NCBI GenBank assembly: GCA_030019205.1
Contig: JASEFH010000022.1
Coordinates: 1 to 45,236 of the forward strand
DNA length: 45,236 nucleotides
Direction of reading: 5' to 3'
From: Methanomicrobiales archaeon
Lineage (GTDB): Archaea > Halobacteriota > Methanomicrobia > Methanomicrobiales > JACTUA01
In this document: positions 9,604 to 21,719 of the stretch, one piece after another
Position numbering within the stretch: the stretch's first letter is position 1
How the letters are laid out: each line of letters opens with the position of its first letter
The notes under the pieces: model-generated
The model's input: the letters and a program-made list of their open reading frames with translations, nothing else
Database searches by the model: none
Told to the model about the DNA's origin: nothing
Made by a program: the position numbers and the translations under genes

Positions 9604-9953
9604 CCGATCTCGCGGAGGGCGGCAATCCCCTCCCGCAGGCACTGCATCAGCAGGAGGCAGCGGTTCGGATCCGGTTCGGCCTGGATGCGGCGGCAGAGCT
9701 CGATCAGGGTCTCCTGCAGCGCGACCTCGATGGCCGGATTTTCAGCTGCCCTCCGTTCCCCGGCATGGGGAGCGGCTGCAGGGGGAACGGGCGCCTCCGC
9801 CGGCTGCTCCTCGTCCCGGGGATGTTCGCAGACGACGCAGCATGTCCTGCCCTTGTACTCGAAGAGGGGGGAGCCGCACTCCGCGCAGGCGCGGGAGAGC
9901 ATCTTCCCGCCCTTCAAAAGGTATTCAGCCATGATCTCGTCGGGCGCTTTCAT
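9600..9953 (-). CDS. Sjogren's syndrome/scleroderma autoantigen 1 (p27) family zinc-ribbon protein
   Basis: A 117-residue protein. The family signature LLKGGKMLSRACAECGSPLF is near the N-terminus and is followed by a second Cys pair (CCVVC), together one zinc ribbon. A low-complexity Pro/Ala linker and a C-terminal helix come next. The family is common in archaea and its role is unknown. ATG at 9953 (MKAPDEIMAEYL) is preferred over an in-frame GTG two codons upstream. A TATA-like element at 9982-9989 is about 27-30 bases before 9957, so the transcript is probably leaderless. The stop overlaps the hef stop. Confidence 0.85.
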   Translation of the reverse strand: MKAPDEIMAEYLLKGGKMLSRACAECGSPLFEYKGRTCCVVCEHPRDEEQPAEAPVPPAAAPHAGERRAAENPAIEVALQETLIELCRRIQAEPDPNRCLLLMQCLREGIAALREIG

Positions 9954-9981
9954 TCGCACGCTCCGGATTATCTTCGTGAAA

Positions 9982-9989
9982 TTATATAT
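9982..9989. promoter_or_regulatory. Shared, nearly symmetrical TATA box between divergent genes
   Basis: TTATATAT stands alone in the 71-base space between the p27-family gene (minus, start 9953) and the UPF0147 gene (plus, start 10025). Being nearly palindromic it could serve both strands. The distance fits a leaderless transcript to the left. To the right it gives a leader of about 12-15 bases, which includes the purine-rich AAGGGGGAAG ahead of ATG 10025. Confidence 0.55.
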
Positions 9990-10024
9990 GCCTGGATCAG
10001 ATTAATAGTAAGGGGGAAGTTCGT

Positions 10025-10288
10025 ATGGCGAATCCAGCAACGACAATAAACGCATGTGTCCAGATGCTGTCCCAGATCATGGAGGACACCAGCATTCCGC
10101 GGAACATCCGCCGCGTGGCAGACGAGACGCGCAACGTTCTCACCGACGACTCCAAGACGATCGGCCTCCGGGCCGCGACGGCAATCTCCATGATCGACGA
10201 GGTCAGCAACGACCCCAACATGCCGGTGCACGCCCGCACCCGAATCTGGGAACTCTGCTCGCAGCTGGAGACGATCCCGCTGGATTGA
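10025..10288 (+). CDS. UPF0147 family protein
   Basis: An 87-residue, largely helical protein of the archaeal UPF0147 family, recognised by [20 protein letters not shown] near the start and the NVLTDD and [15 protein letters not shown] segments. It is full length for the family. No catalytic motif is visible and the function is unknown. A strong TATA box at 9982-9989 and a purine-rich ribosome site (AGGGGGAAG, 10011-10019) precede the ATG at 10025. This suggests good expression. Confidence 0.92.
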   Translation: MANPATTINACVQMLSQIMEDTSIPRNIRRVADETRNVLTDDSKTIGLRAATAISMIDEVSNDPNMPVHARTRIWELCSQLETIPLD

Positions 10289-10308
10289 ATCCCATCCTTC
10301 TTTTCCGA

Positions 10309-11148
10309 TCAGGCCCCCGCGCGGTCCGGCGGGATGAACCTGTAGCGTGGCCAGAGAATTCGGGCACGGCTTGCGATCCGGTGCGCGAACCGCTGGGGAT
10401 CCGCACATGCCGCTTCGAGCTCCGCCAGTTTTCCGGGGCGGCAGCACTGGATGAGGCTTCGCAGGGCGGCGATCGCCGAGGGGTAGCAGTTGAGGGGATC
10501 GTAGTCCACGCAGCCGACGCCCGCCCGCTCCGCCCGCGCGAGGATGGCGGAGAGCGACTCATCCGAGTCCCCGATCCCGGGGATGACGGGGGAGATGAAG
10601 ACCCAGGTGCGGATGCCCGCCGCCGCGAGCGCGGACAGGGCATGGAAGCGGCGGGACGGCGGGGAGGCTCCGGGCTCCAGGAGGCGGGCGAGGTCGTCGT
10701 CGGCGGTCGTGATCGAGAACCCGACCTCGACGTCCGCCATGCCGCGCAGAACGTCCAGGTCGCGGAGGACGCCGTCGGATTTCGTGAGGATGGAGACCGG
10801 CATCCGGGTTCGGCTCAACCGCTCCAGGCAGGCCCGGGTGAGACGGTACTGCTGCTCCGCGGGCTGGTAGGGGTCGGTGACGCTGGAGAGCAGCACCCGC
10901 CCCTCTCTTCTCCCCCCGGCGATCTCGCGGGCCAGGCGGTCGGCGATGTTGGTCCTCGCCTGGACGAAGGATCCCCAGGGCTCGGCGGTGCGGAGGAACC
11001 GCTTCATGAACGCCGCATAGCAGTAGACGCAGCCATGGCCGCACCCGCCGTATGGGTTGATGCAGTAGTCCGCGCCGGGGATCCTCGAACGGACCAGGGC
11101 GCTGCGGCACTGCCGTTCCGAGAGCGTTGCCATGCCGCTCCCGCTCAT
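10309..11148 (-). CDS. Radical SAM protein, SPL-like (Rv2578c-type)
   Basis: A 279-residue radical SAM enzyme. The [4Fe-4S] cluster motif is Cys36, Cys40 and Cys43 within NPYGGCGHGCVYCYA. The following segments match the family of spore-photoproduct-lyase-like radical SAM proteins found in many prokaryotes outside sporulation: LLSSVTDPYQPAE, MPVSILTKSDGVLRD and VEVGFSITTADD. The substrate is unknown. The start at 11148 overlaps the stop of the YjbQ gene upstream (ATGA, 11145-11148), so the two form an operon. A second ATG five codons in is possible. Confidence 0.88.
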   Translation of the reverse strand: MSGSGMATLSERQCRSALVRSRIPGADYCINPYGGCGHGCVYCYAAFMKRFLRTAEPWGSFVQARTNIADRLAREIAGGRREGRVLLSSVTDPYQPAEQQYRLTRACLERLSRTRMPVSILTKSDGVLRDLDVLRGMADVEVGFSITTADDDLARLLEPGASPPSRRFHALSALAAAGIRTWVFISPVIPGIGDSDESLSAILARAERAGVGCVDYDPLNCYPSAIAALRSLIQCCRPGKLAELEAACADPQRFAHRIASRARILWPRYRFIPPDRAGA

Positions 11149-11558
11149 CCCATCACCGTGCAGGTGACGGTGCGGCTGCGGCTTGAGCGGACGTCCAGCT
11201 CCAGAAGGACGATCTGCTGCCAGGTGCCGCAGCCCAGCTCCCCGCCCGCGAGCGGCAGCGTGAGCGACGGCCCCACGATCGCCGCTTTCACGTGCGACCG
11301 CCCGTTTCCGTCCCCCCAGGCGCGGTCGTGGGCGTAGGGGATGTCAGCGGGGGCGATGACCGAGAGCGCCCGCCGGAGATCGGAGAGCACGCCCGGCTCG
11401 AACTCGATCGTGGTGATCGCCGCCGTCGATCCCGTCACGAATACATGGACGATCCCGTCGGCGATTCCGCTCTCGCGGACGATCCGCCGTACGCCGGGGG
11501 TGAGGTCGACGATATCGCCCTCGCCCCGTGTGGTGATCTGCAGGGTATCCCGATACAT
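11145..11558 (-). CDS. YjbQ/UPF0047 family protein
   Basis: A 137-residue protein with the full UPF0047 signature. HDRAWGDGNGRSHVKAAIVG is followed by PLAGGELGCGTWQQIVLLELD and the C-terminal R-x-R-T beta strand. Family members form trimers and have been reported to show weak thiamine-phosphate synthase activity in bacteria; the physiological role is open. The start at 11558 gives the normal N-terminus. It is coupled by an ATGA overlap to the radical SAM gene downstream. Confidence 0.92.
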   Translation of the reverse strand: MYRDTLQITTRGEGDIVDLTPGVRRIVRESGIADGIVHVFVTGSTAAITTIEFEPGVLSDLRRALSVIAPADIPYAHDRAWGDGNGRSHVKAAIVGPSLTLPLAGGELGCGTWQQIVLLELDVRSSRSRTVTCTVMG

Positions 11559-11609
11559 GGTACGCGGTAATCGGTTGCGGATACGAAAGTCTTTCGGAAG
11601 AGGGGGGAC

Positions 11610-16089
<4,480 letters not shown>

Positions 16090-16094
16090 TCACG

Positions 16095-16102
16095 ATATAT
16101 AT
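16095..16102 (-). promoter_or_regulatory. Probable TATA box of gyrBA
   Basis: ATATATAT within CACGATATATATTGGTG stands about 70 bases before the gyrB ATG, in a short AT-rich gap. Transcription on the minus strand would start near 16072 and give a leader that includes the GGAGG ribosome site. Confidence 0.5.
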
Positions 16103-16137
16103 TGGTGTTTAGAGCACTTATAGGTAATTGGAGCGTC

Positions 16138-16446
16138 CTAATCGTAGGCGCCGGCATCCGGATCGGCGATCCCGAGTTCCCTGTCGATGGCGATCGCCAG
16201 GCGGTTCATGAGCCGGATCACCTCTGCATAGTCCTCCCTGTCCATGGTGCCCGGCTGGTGCCAGATCACCCGTTTCCGGAACTGGGCGAGCAGGGTCTCC
16301 ACCTCCGTTCCCTTGAACTGGGGGGGCAGGACGAACTCTTCGAGGTGGTCTGCAGCTCCGTAGAATGCCTGATCAGGGGGGAGGGCGAAGTGCTTTGCAA
16401 GCAGTATCAGGTTGACCACGAAACCTCTTCCGAACTTGCTGGTCAT
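16138..16446 (-). CDS. Conserved-looking hypothetical protein
   Basis: A 102-residue soluble protein, acidic at the C-terminus, that I do not assign to a named family. It starts MTSKFGRGFVVNLILLAKHF, is predicted mainly helical, and contains a conserved-looking VIWHQPGTMDREDYAEVIRL segment. It lies between gyrB and the cobalt transporter on the same strand. The gap to gyrB is about 110 bases and holds the gyrBA promoter, so it is probably a separate unit. Codon use and clean boundaries support a real gene. Confidence 0.7.
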   Translation of the reverse strand: MTSKFGRGFVVNLILLAKHFALPPDQAFYGAADHLEEFVLPPQFKGTEVETLLAQFRKRVIWHQPGTMDREDYAEVIRLMNRLAIAIDRELGIADPDAGAYD

Positions 16447-16501
16447 GAGTAGTGCTCTTCTCCGCCGGCATGAAAAAGGTGATGCAATGCACCCGCACCA
16501 T

Positions 16502-17317
16502 TCAGGCCAGGATGTAGACCGCGATGGTCCCGATCACGATATAGCCCAGGGCGGCTGCCAGGATCGCCCCTTCCCGGGGCGTGAGGGGACTCTTTTTCAC
16601 GAAGATCTGGGAGTCCTGCCCGTAGCCCCGCGAGAGCATGGAGAGGTAGGTGCGTTCGCCCTGCTCGTAGGAGCGGATGAAGATCGTCCCTATGGTGTAG
16701 CCCAGCTGGCGGAGGCGGTAGCGGTAGGAGAGGTTGCGGTCGAATGGGTCGAAGCAGCGGGTCTCCAGCGCCTGCTTCACCTTGAGGAAGATGTAGGCGA
16801 AGACGAAGAGGTAGCGGACCATCATGCCCATCGCGAGCGAGAACTCTTTCGGGAACCCGAGGCGCGCCGCCCCCTCGATCAGCTTCTGCATGGTGGAGGT
16901 GGAGGAGAGCAGGACGATGAACGATACGCTCACGATGAACTTCGTAAAGAGGATCGCGGCGAACTCGACGGACTCCGCGTAGATCACCAGCCCCGGAGGG
17001 AGCGTTGCCAGCGGATGGAAACTGGCGTAGTAAGGATTTTTAAAAAAGATCTGGAAGACGACGAGGAAGATGCCGAACGGCAGGATGAGCAGCAGCCGTT
17101 TCGCATAGGCGCCCGGCGGGAGGCGGGCGGAGATCCAGAACGCGATGAAGAGGATGCCGAGAACGCCGCCGAGCGTGAAGACCGCCGGCGTGTAGGGGAA
17201 CGCGACGACGGCGACGATCGCCGCAAGGCAGACGATCAGCTTCACCCGGGCGTCCATGCGGTGGACGGCGCTCGTCCTGTAGGCGTACTTCTCGATGTCG
17301 AAGATCTCGTCGATCAT
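16502..17317 (-). CDS. cbiQ: Cobalt/nickel ECF transporter T component
   Basis: A 271-residue membrane protein and energy-coupling subunit of the CbiMNQO-type importer. It has about five to six hydrophobic segments and cytoplasmic coupling motifs of the T-component type (ALETRCFDPF and LSMLSRGYGQ, the latter an Ala/Ser-Arg-Gly box). The ATG at 17317 (MIDEIFDIEKYAYR) is chosen because it overlaps the cbiO stop as ATGA. The longer open frame into cbiO adds an Arg/Pro-rich out-of-frame tail. It is last in the operon cbiM-PDGLE-cbiO-cbiQ. Confidence 0.93.
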   Translation of the reverse strand: MIDEIFDIEKYAYRTSAVHRMDARVKLIVCLAAIVAVVAFPYTPAVFTLGGVLGILFIAFWISARLPPGAYAKRLLLILPFGIFLVVFQIFFKNPYYASFHPLATLPPGLVIYAESVEFAAILFTKFIVSVSFIVLLSSTSTMQKLIEGAARLGFPKEFSLAMGMMVRYLFVFAYIFLKVKQALETRCFDPFDRNLSYRYRLRQLGYTIGTIFIRSYEQGERTYLSMLSRGYGQDSQIFVKKSPLTPREGAILAAALGYIVIGTIAVYILA

Positions 17318-18147
17318 GGCCGCGCCCGGAATGCCTGCAGGAATACCCTCACCGCGTCGTCGTAGCTGTATGCCATGGAGATCTCGATCCCCTGCTCCTG
17401 CAGGGAGCGGATCAGCTTGGGCAGGATCGGCACGTCCAGGCGGCACCGCGCGAGGAGATCCTGCCGCACGAAGATCTCCTCGACGGTGCCCTCCGCCACG
17501 ATCCGCCCGTGGTCCATGATGTAGATGAAGTCCGCCATCTCCGGCACCAGGTTCACCTGGTGGCTGGAGAAGATGACCGTCATCCCGTACCGCTCGGGGA
17601 GCGTGTTCAGAAACCCGATGAGGTCCAGCACCCCCTGCGGATCGAGCCCGGCGGTCGGTTCGTCCAGCACCAGCACCTGCGGCTCCATGGCGATGACGCC
17701 CGCGATGGCGACCCGTTTCTTCTCGCCGCCGGAGAGATGGTGCGGCGCCCGATCGCGGATGTGCTCGAGCCCGACCATGCGGAGCGCCGCTTCCACCCGG
17801 TGCTCGATGGTCTGCGGGTCGAGGCCCAGGTTGGTCGGGCCGAAGGCGACGTCCTGCTCCACCGTCGGGGAGAAGATCTGGTCGTCGGGGTGCTGGAAGA
17901 CGAGCCCCACCATCTTGCGCACCTCGCGGATGTTCTCGCGGGTGATGGGCTCGCCGTGGATCAGCACCGAACCGGCGGTGGGTTTCAGGATTCCGTTGAA
18001 GTGTTTGAAGAGCGTACTCTTGCCCGCCCCGTTGGCCCCGAGCACGGCGATCCGCTTCTTCCTCTCGGCGACGAAGTTCACGCCCTCGAGTGCGGTCACC
18101 CTGTTAGAATAGCGGTAGAGGAGATCCCGGGTCTCGATGAGGTGCAT
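17314..18147 (-). CDS. cbiO: Cobalt/nickel ECF transporter ATP-binding protein
   Basis: A 277-residue ATPase that powers metal uptake. Walker A GANGAGKST is at 37-45, the Q-loop is in LVFQHPDDQIF, and the ABC signature is LSGGEKKRVAIAG. Walker B is VLVLDEPTAGLDP and the H-loop is SSH. DDQIFSPTVEQDVAFGP is typical of ECF ATPases. A single ATPase gene with cbiQ indicates a homodimeric ATPase module. In a methanogen the transported metal would supply cobamides (Co) or F430 and hydrogenases (Ni). The sequence does not decide which. Confidence 0.95.
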   Translation of the reverse strand: MHLIETRDLLYRYSNRVTALEGVNFVAERKKRIAVLGANGAGKSTLFKHFNGILKPTAGSVLIHGEPITRENIREVRKMVGLVFQHPDDQIFSPTVEQDVAFGPTNLGLDPQTIEHRVEAALRMVGLEHIRDRAPHHLSGGEKKRVAIAGVIAMEPQVLVLDEPTAGLDPQGVLDLIGFLNTLPERYGMTVIFSSHQVNLVPEMADFIYIMDHGRIVAEGTVEEIFVRQDLLARCRLDVPILPKLIRSLQEQGIEISMAYSYDDAVRVFLQAFRARP

Positions 18148-18183
18148 GTGCGGTAGACAGGTATGCGAAATAGGGTAATTAGG

Positions 18184-18534
18184 TTATGTTTTCTGGCGCG
18201 ATGCGGCCCGCGAGATGCCCAGCCCGAGCAGGAGCACGATCAGGGTCCCGAGAACGATCGCGGCGACCTCGCCGGATTTGTCCAGGCCGGCGATGGTGTA
18301 GTCCGGGAAGGGGGACTCCCAGGTGAAGTCGTTCCCCGTCATCTGGACGACCTCCTCCTCGGCGAGGGCTGCCCGCTCCTCGTCGAGGTCGTCTCCCCGG
18401 ATCTCCTTCGCGCCGAAGATGCCGAAGAATGCGCTTTCCAGTCCGTCGGGGTTGCCGGAGGCCAGAAACGGCGCACTCGCGGCGATGATCAGCGCCACGG
18501 CGACACCGATCAGGATGAACCTGCTCCGGTCCAT
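18184..18534 (-). CDS. PDGLE-domain small membrane subunit (CbiN-like)
   Basis: A 116-residue protein with one hydrophobic segment at about 6-26 and another at about 88-110, joined by an acidic outside loop. The motif NPDGLE follows the first membrane segment (28-33). PDGLE proteins replace or resemble CbiN as the accessory subunit that works with CbiM in metal uptake. The gene start overlaps the cbiM stop (ATGA, 18533-18536), so the two are produced together. Confidence 0.88.
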   Translation of the reverse strand: MDRSRFILIGVAVALIIAASAPFLASGNPDGLESAFFGIFGAKEIRGDDLDEERAALAEEEVVQMTGNDFTWESPFPDYTIAGLDKSGEVAAIVLGTLIVLLLGLGISRAASRQKT

Positions 18535-19172
18535 CAGGCGGTCACCCCCGCGGTATCCTTCAGGATGTCAGGACGGGCCGCCGAGATCAGGTAGAGGGCC
18601 GCCACCGTGATGCCCCCCTCGACGAGCCCGATCACCGCGTGGTAGAGGCCCATGGAGGCGAGCCCCAGCACGAGCGGGAACGTTCCGGCCAGGGCGAGTT
18701 CTATGGCAGTGAGGATCGCCGCCAGGAAGAGGGCGGCCCAGCCTGCGGCGAACGCGGAGGCGTAGGGATTCCGGATCAGCCGGTTCAGGCCGTGGTACGT
18801 GTAGTAGCCGACGAATCCGCCAACGACGCCCATGTTGAGAATGTTCGCCCCCATGACCGTGATCCCGCCGTCCCCGAAGAAGACGCCCTGCACGATCAGC
18901 ACCAGGGTGAGGATGAATATGCCCGCAAACGGTGACCCCAGGACGATGGCCGCCAGGGCAGCACCCGCCATGTGGCCGCTCGTCCCCCAGGGAATCGGTA
19001 TGTTCATCGCCTGGATGGCGAAGATGCCGGCGGCGAGCACGGCGACGAGCGGCACCTTGTCCTCGCTCATCTCCCGTTTTGCCCACCGCAGCGAGAGTGC
19101 GATGAATACGAGCGCCGCAACCCAGTAGACGGCTGCCTGTCCGATCGGTATGAACGCATCCGGAATGTGCAT
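18534..19172 (-). CDS. cbiM: Cobalt/nickel ECF transporter substrate-binding membrane protein
   Basis: A 212-residue membrane protein that binds the metal. The start at 19172 gives MHIPD, whose Met1-His2 N-terminus is part of the metal site in this family. A further conserved His is in GTSGHMAGAALAAI, and VFFGDGGITVMGANILNMG is a family signature. It leads the operon. Upstream, 19185-19225 is AT-rich with TTAACTAGTAAC and a TATA-like run, suitable for a promoter and perhaps a metal-responsive operator. No operator family can be named by eye. Confidence 0.95.
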   Translation of the reverse strand: MHIPDAFIPIGQAAVYWVAALVFIALSLRWAKREMSEDKVPLVAVLAAGIFAIQAMNIPIPWGTSGHMAGAALAAIVLGSPFAGIFILTLVLIVQGVFFGDGGITVMGANILNMGVVGGFVGYYTYHGLNRLIRNPYASAFAAGWAALFLAAILTAIELALAGTFPLVLGLASMGLYHAVIGLVEGGITVAALYLISAARPDILKDTAGVTA

Positions 19173-19444
19173 GGTTCACCACTTCTTACCTTATTTTTAA
19201 CTAGTAACACCAAGTATCATAAAAAAGTTGTTGTTTAGCAGTTTTATATACCGATCCGGATGGAAGTATGCCGCCAGGGGGTACCGCCTCTGGCGGAATC
19301 CTCACGAAGCGGGGACCTGCTCCGGTTCGGCGGGCATCTTCGCGGGAGAGGGCTGTCCCCTCCTCCGTGTGGTAGGGCGGATGCAGGGAGACCCCTGCAG
19401 CCCTGCGGTACGGTTCCCCGCACCACTCCGAGAGGAGGACCCCG

Positions 19445-19462
19445 ATCCTCGGAACCGAGGAT
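19445..19462. repeat. Perfect 8-bp inverted repeat
   Basis: ATCCTCGG-AA-CCGAGGAT reads the same on both strands. The two-base centre is too short for a good hairpin, so a dimeric protein-binding site is as likely as an RNA structure. It lies downstream of the reductase gene that ends at 19573. Confidence 0.6.
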
Positions 19463-19478
19463 TATCCGCGCGATGCAT

Positions 19479-19515
19479 GAAAACGCGGTTCCCCGAATAG
19501 CGGGACCGCGTTTTC
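19479..19515. repeat. Strong hairpin with 11-bp perfect stem
   Basis: GAAAACGCGGT (19479-19489) pairs with ACCGCGTTTTC (19505-19515). Inside it CCCG pairs with CGGG around an AATAG loop, leaving a two-base bulge. The structure is 58 bases past the stop of the minus-strand reductase gene, so it may end that transcript, but no long T-run follows. A small structured RNA is the alternative. Confidence 0.55.
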
Positions 19516-19572
19516 TTCGTCTGCGAGCTCCGGTTCCTGGCCGTCCACAGAGCCGCCGGAGCGGGCACCCCG

Positions 19573-20718
19573 TCAATGCGGGTCCGCCCGCACACCGGCT
19601 CGAAACAGCGTCCCCAGGATGCGTATGAGACCGGGCCTTCCCGCCAGCTGCCGGAGCAGCCGGCTCGGGCGGTCCATGTCGCCGTACTGCACGATCGCCG
19701 CCAGGATCCCGGGATCGTTCAGCCGCGCCAGGATGCCGTCCAGCTCGCCATCGCTCATCCGTCTGCGGAGGGACAGGAGACGCATGCCGACCTCCAGCTC
19801 GTGCCCGAAGTCCTTCTTCCAGGCGGACTCGTAGGATCGCAGGGCATCGTCGTCGAACCTGCCGGATTCGCAGCATTCTGCAGCCACACGCGCGGCATGG
19901 CGGGCGGATCGGACGCCCGTGTAGATGCCGCCGCCGGAGGTGGGTTTGGGAAACCCGGCGGCGTCCCCGACGAAGAGGACACGGTTCCCGAAGGTCCTCG
20001 GCATCGTCCCGAGCGGGATGACGCCGCTGACCAGGGCGAGGGAGCTATGCCCGAAGCGGGCGGCGAACCGCTGGAACCGCTCGCGGACATCGCGTAGGCC
20101 GCAGAGCCCCACGCGGGCCCGCCCATCCCGGACCGGGATCGCCCACCCGAAGAAATCGGGGGAGGCGTGGGGATGGATCTCCACCAGGTTCGGATCGAGA
20201 TCGCAGGGCATCTCGCACTGGAGCCCGGAGAGGTGGAGCCGGGGCCTCTCCATCCCAAGCAGGCGGGCGATGGTCGAACGGGGCCCGTCAGCGGCGATGA
20301 GGATGCGGAAGGGTATCTCCCTCCGCTCCCCCCGCTCCTTTACCGTCAGGGTGCTGCCGCGGATGGCGCAGGCATAGGTCTTCAGCGCGAACTCGGCGCC
20401 TCTGTCGGCGGCGATCCGGGCCATCTCCCGGTCCATGACGCCGCGGTCCACGACGAAAGCCCTGGTCGTTCCGGCGTCGAAGGCGAGGGATGCGCCCCCG
20501 CCATAGCAGATCCGCGCCCCCCGCACACGGTTCTGGACCGATCGCTCCGATACCCCGCACTCCCGGAATGCCTGGCAGGAGAGGAGCCCGGCGCACTGCA
20601 CGGGGTGCCCGATGGCGGCGTGCTCCTCGATGCAGAGGGTGGAGAGCCCCGACTCGGCGCAGGATCGGGCGGCGGCGCTCCCGCAGGGGCCGGCACCCAC
20701 CACCACCACGTCGTACAC
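19573..20718 (-). CDS. Geranylgeranyl reductase family FAD-dependent oxidoreductase
   Basis: A 381-residue flavoprotein, probably reducing geranylgeranyl chains of membrane lipids. The FAD Rossmann motif VVVVGAGPCGSAAA opens the protein, FVVDRGVMDREMA follows, and the second FAD motif is VLFVGDAAGFPKPTSGGGI. The GTG at 20718 (VYDVVVVGAGP) is preferred as start over the ATG at 20751. The ATG overlaps the palindromic TATA box TGTATATACA (20741-20750), and that box would start transcription at about 20718, making a leaderless mRNA. Related lipid reductases start MYDVVVVGAGP. Which prenyl lipid is the substrate is not settled. Confidence 0.85.
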   Translation of the reverse strand: MYDVVVVGAGPCGSAAARSCAESGLSTLCIEEHAAIGHPVQCAGLLSCQAFRECGVSERSVQNRVRGARICYGGGASLAFDAGTTRAFVVDRGVMDREMARIAADRGAEFALKTYACAIRGSTLTVKERGERREIPFRILIAADGPRSTIARLLGMERPRLHLSGLQCEMPCDLDPNLVEIHPHASPDFFGWAIPVRDGRARVGLCGLRDVRERFQRFAARFGHSSLALVSGVIPLGTMPRTFGNRVLFVGDAAGFPKPTSGGGIYTGVRSARHAARVAAECCESGRFDDDALRSYESAWKKDFGHELEVGMRLLSLRRRMSDGELDGILARLNDPGILAAIVQYGDMDRPSRLLRQLAGRPGLIRILGTLFRAGVRADPH

Positions 20719-20740
20719 GATCAGACAGGTGTGGGGTTCG

Positions 20741-20750
20741 TGTATATACA
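20741..20750. promoter_or_regulatory. Palindromic TATA box between divergent genes
   Basis: TGTATATACA is a perfect palindrome between the reductase gene (minus) and the decayed LLM oxidoreductase gene (plus, 20827). On the minus strand its spacing to the GTG at 20718 fits a leaderless start. On the plus strand it may have driven the now broken gene. Confidence 0.55.
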
Positions 20751-20826
20751 TGCAGCGCCTCTCCGCCGAAAGGATTCACGGGATGCAGAGATCCGCTGGA
20801 GCCGGAGAGACCCCGGCGGAGTCGAA

Positions 20827-21539
20827 ATGGTCGAAATTGGATACTACCTGGACTGCGAGGAGCACGGCCCCCCCGACCTTATACGGAACGCCCGGATGGC
20901 AGAGGAGGGTGGGTTCTCTCATGCGACGATCGCGGACCACCACCCCTGGACCAGCGCCGGGGGGCAGAGCCCGTTTGCCGGGAGCGTGCTCGGAGGGTTC
21001 TCGCAGGCGATCTCGCGGATGCGGATCGTGACGGGAGTCACCTGCCCGACGGTGCGCTATCACCCGGCCCTCGGAGCCCAGATGGCCGCGACCATGGGGG
21101 TCATGATGCCCGGGCGGTTCACGCTCGCCGCGGGATCGGGAGAGTACCTGAACGAGCATATATACGGAGATAAGTGGCCTCCGGCGCCGGTGCGGATCGA
21201 GACGCTGGCGGAGGCGGTGGGCCTTATCCGCACTCTCTGGCAGGGCGGCATGCAGGACTACCATGGCTGGTACTACACGGTTGAAAATGCCCAAATCTTC
21301 ACGCTCCTGGAGGAGAGCCTGCCGATTGCCATCGCCAGCGAGGGCAGAAGTCGGCGGATCTCGGCGGGCGGATCGGAGACGGTCTGGTGGACCCCGCCCT
21401 CCACCCGGAGATGATCGTCCAGACCTTCCAGGATGCGGGCGGGCGAGGCAGGCCCTGTTATGTCGAGTTCTCCGCCTGCTATGCCGCCGAAGAGGGAGAG
21501 GCCCGGCGGACCGCCCACGCCCGGGCAGAGGCCGTCTGA
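20827..21539 (+). pseudogene. Frameshifted, truncated F420-dependent LLM-class oxidoreductase
   Basis: The first 170 or so codons encode a luciferase-like F420-dependent dehydrogenase (MVEIGYYLDCEEHGP, VTGVTCPTVRYHPALGAQMA, MMPGRFTLAAGSGEYLNEHI, WYYTVENAQIF). At about 21348 one A is missing: AGAAAGTCG would encode RKS, but the DNA has AGAAGTCG. The family sequence continues in the next frame as GRIGDGLVDPALHPEMIVQT and ends at a TGA (21537-21539). The last 80 or so residues of a normal protein are gone. If left open in the first frame the product would be 195 residues with a wrong tail. The enzyme would have used F420H2 in hydride transfer to an unknown substrate. Confidence 0.8.
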
Positions 21540-21719
21540 GCGGTGCGGGAGATCGGGAGCCGCCGGCGGGCAACCGCCACACTGGCTAAACCCTGTGCCG
21601 CAGCAGGAGTCCTGTGCGTGCTCCTGTCCACTGGCCAGGATTGACACGATGTTCATGAAGGTGCGGGTATGGGTCAGCAGGACGGGCGCAGGGGCTCCTG
21701 CCCGGTGCGTCACCGGAGG

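Larger units (their letters stand above)
19230..19572. other. 340-base gene-free stretch with two strong inverted repeats
   Basis: No credible gene. A TATA-like TTTTATATA lies at about 19242-19250 on the plus strand with nothing recognisable after it. Two dyads, at 19445-19462 and 19479-19515, are the only structured parts and are listed separately. Confidence 0.55.

Noticed and set aside
7240-9642. An 800-codon open frame on the minus strand across hef
   Set aside because: It is antisense to a fully motif-bearing Hef gene. Its translation is Leu/Asp/His/Pro-rich with no domain, which is the usual shadow of GC-rich codons.
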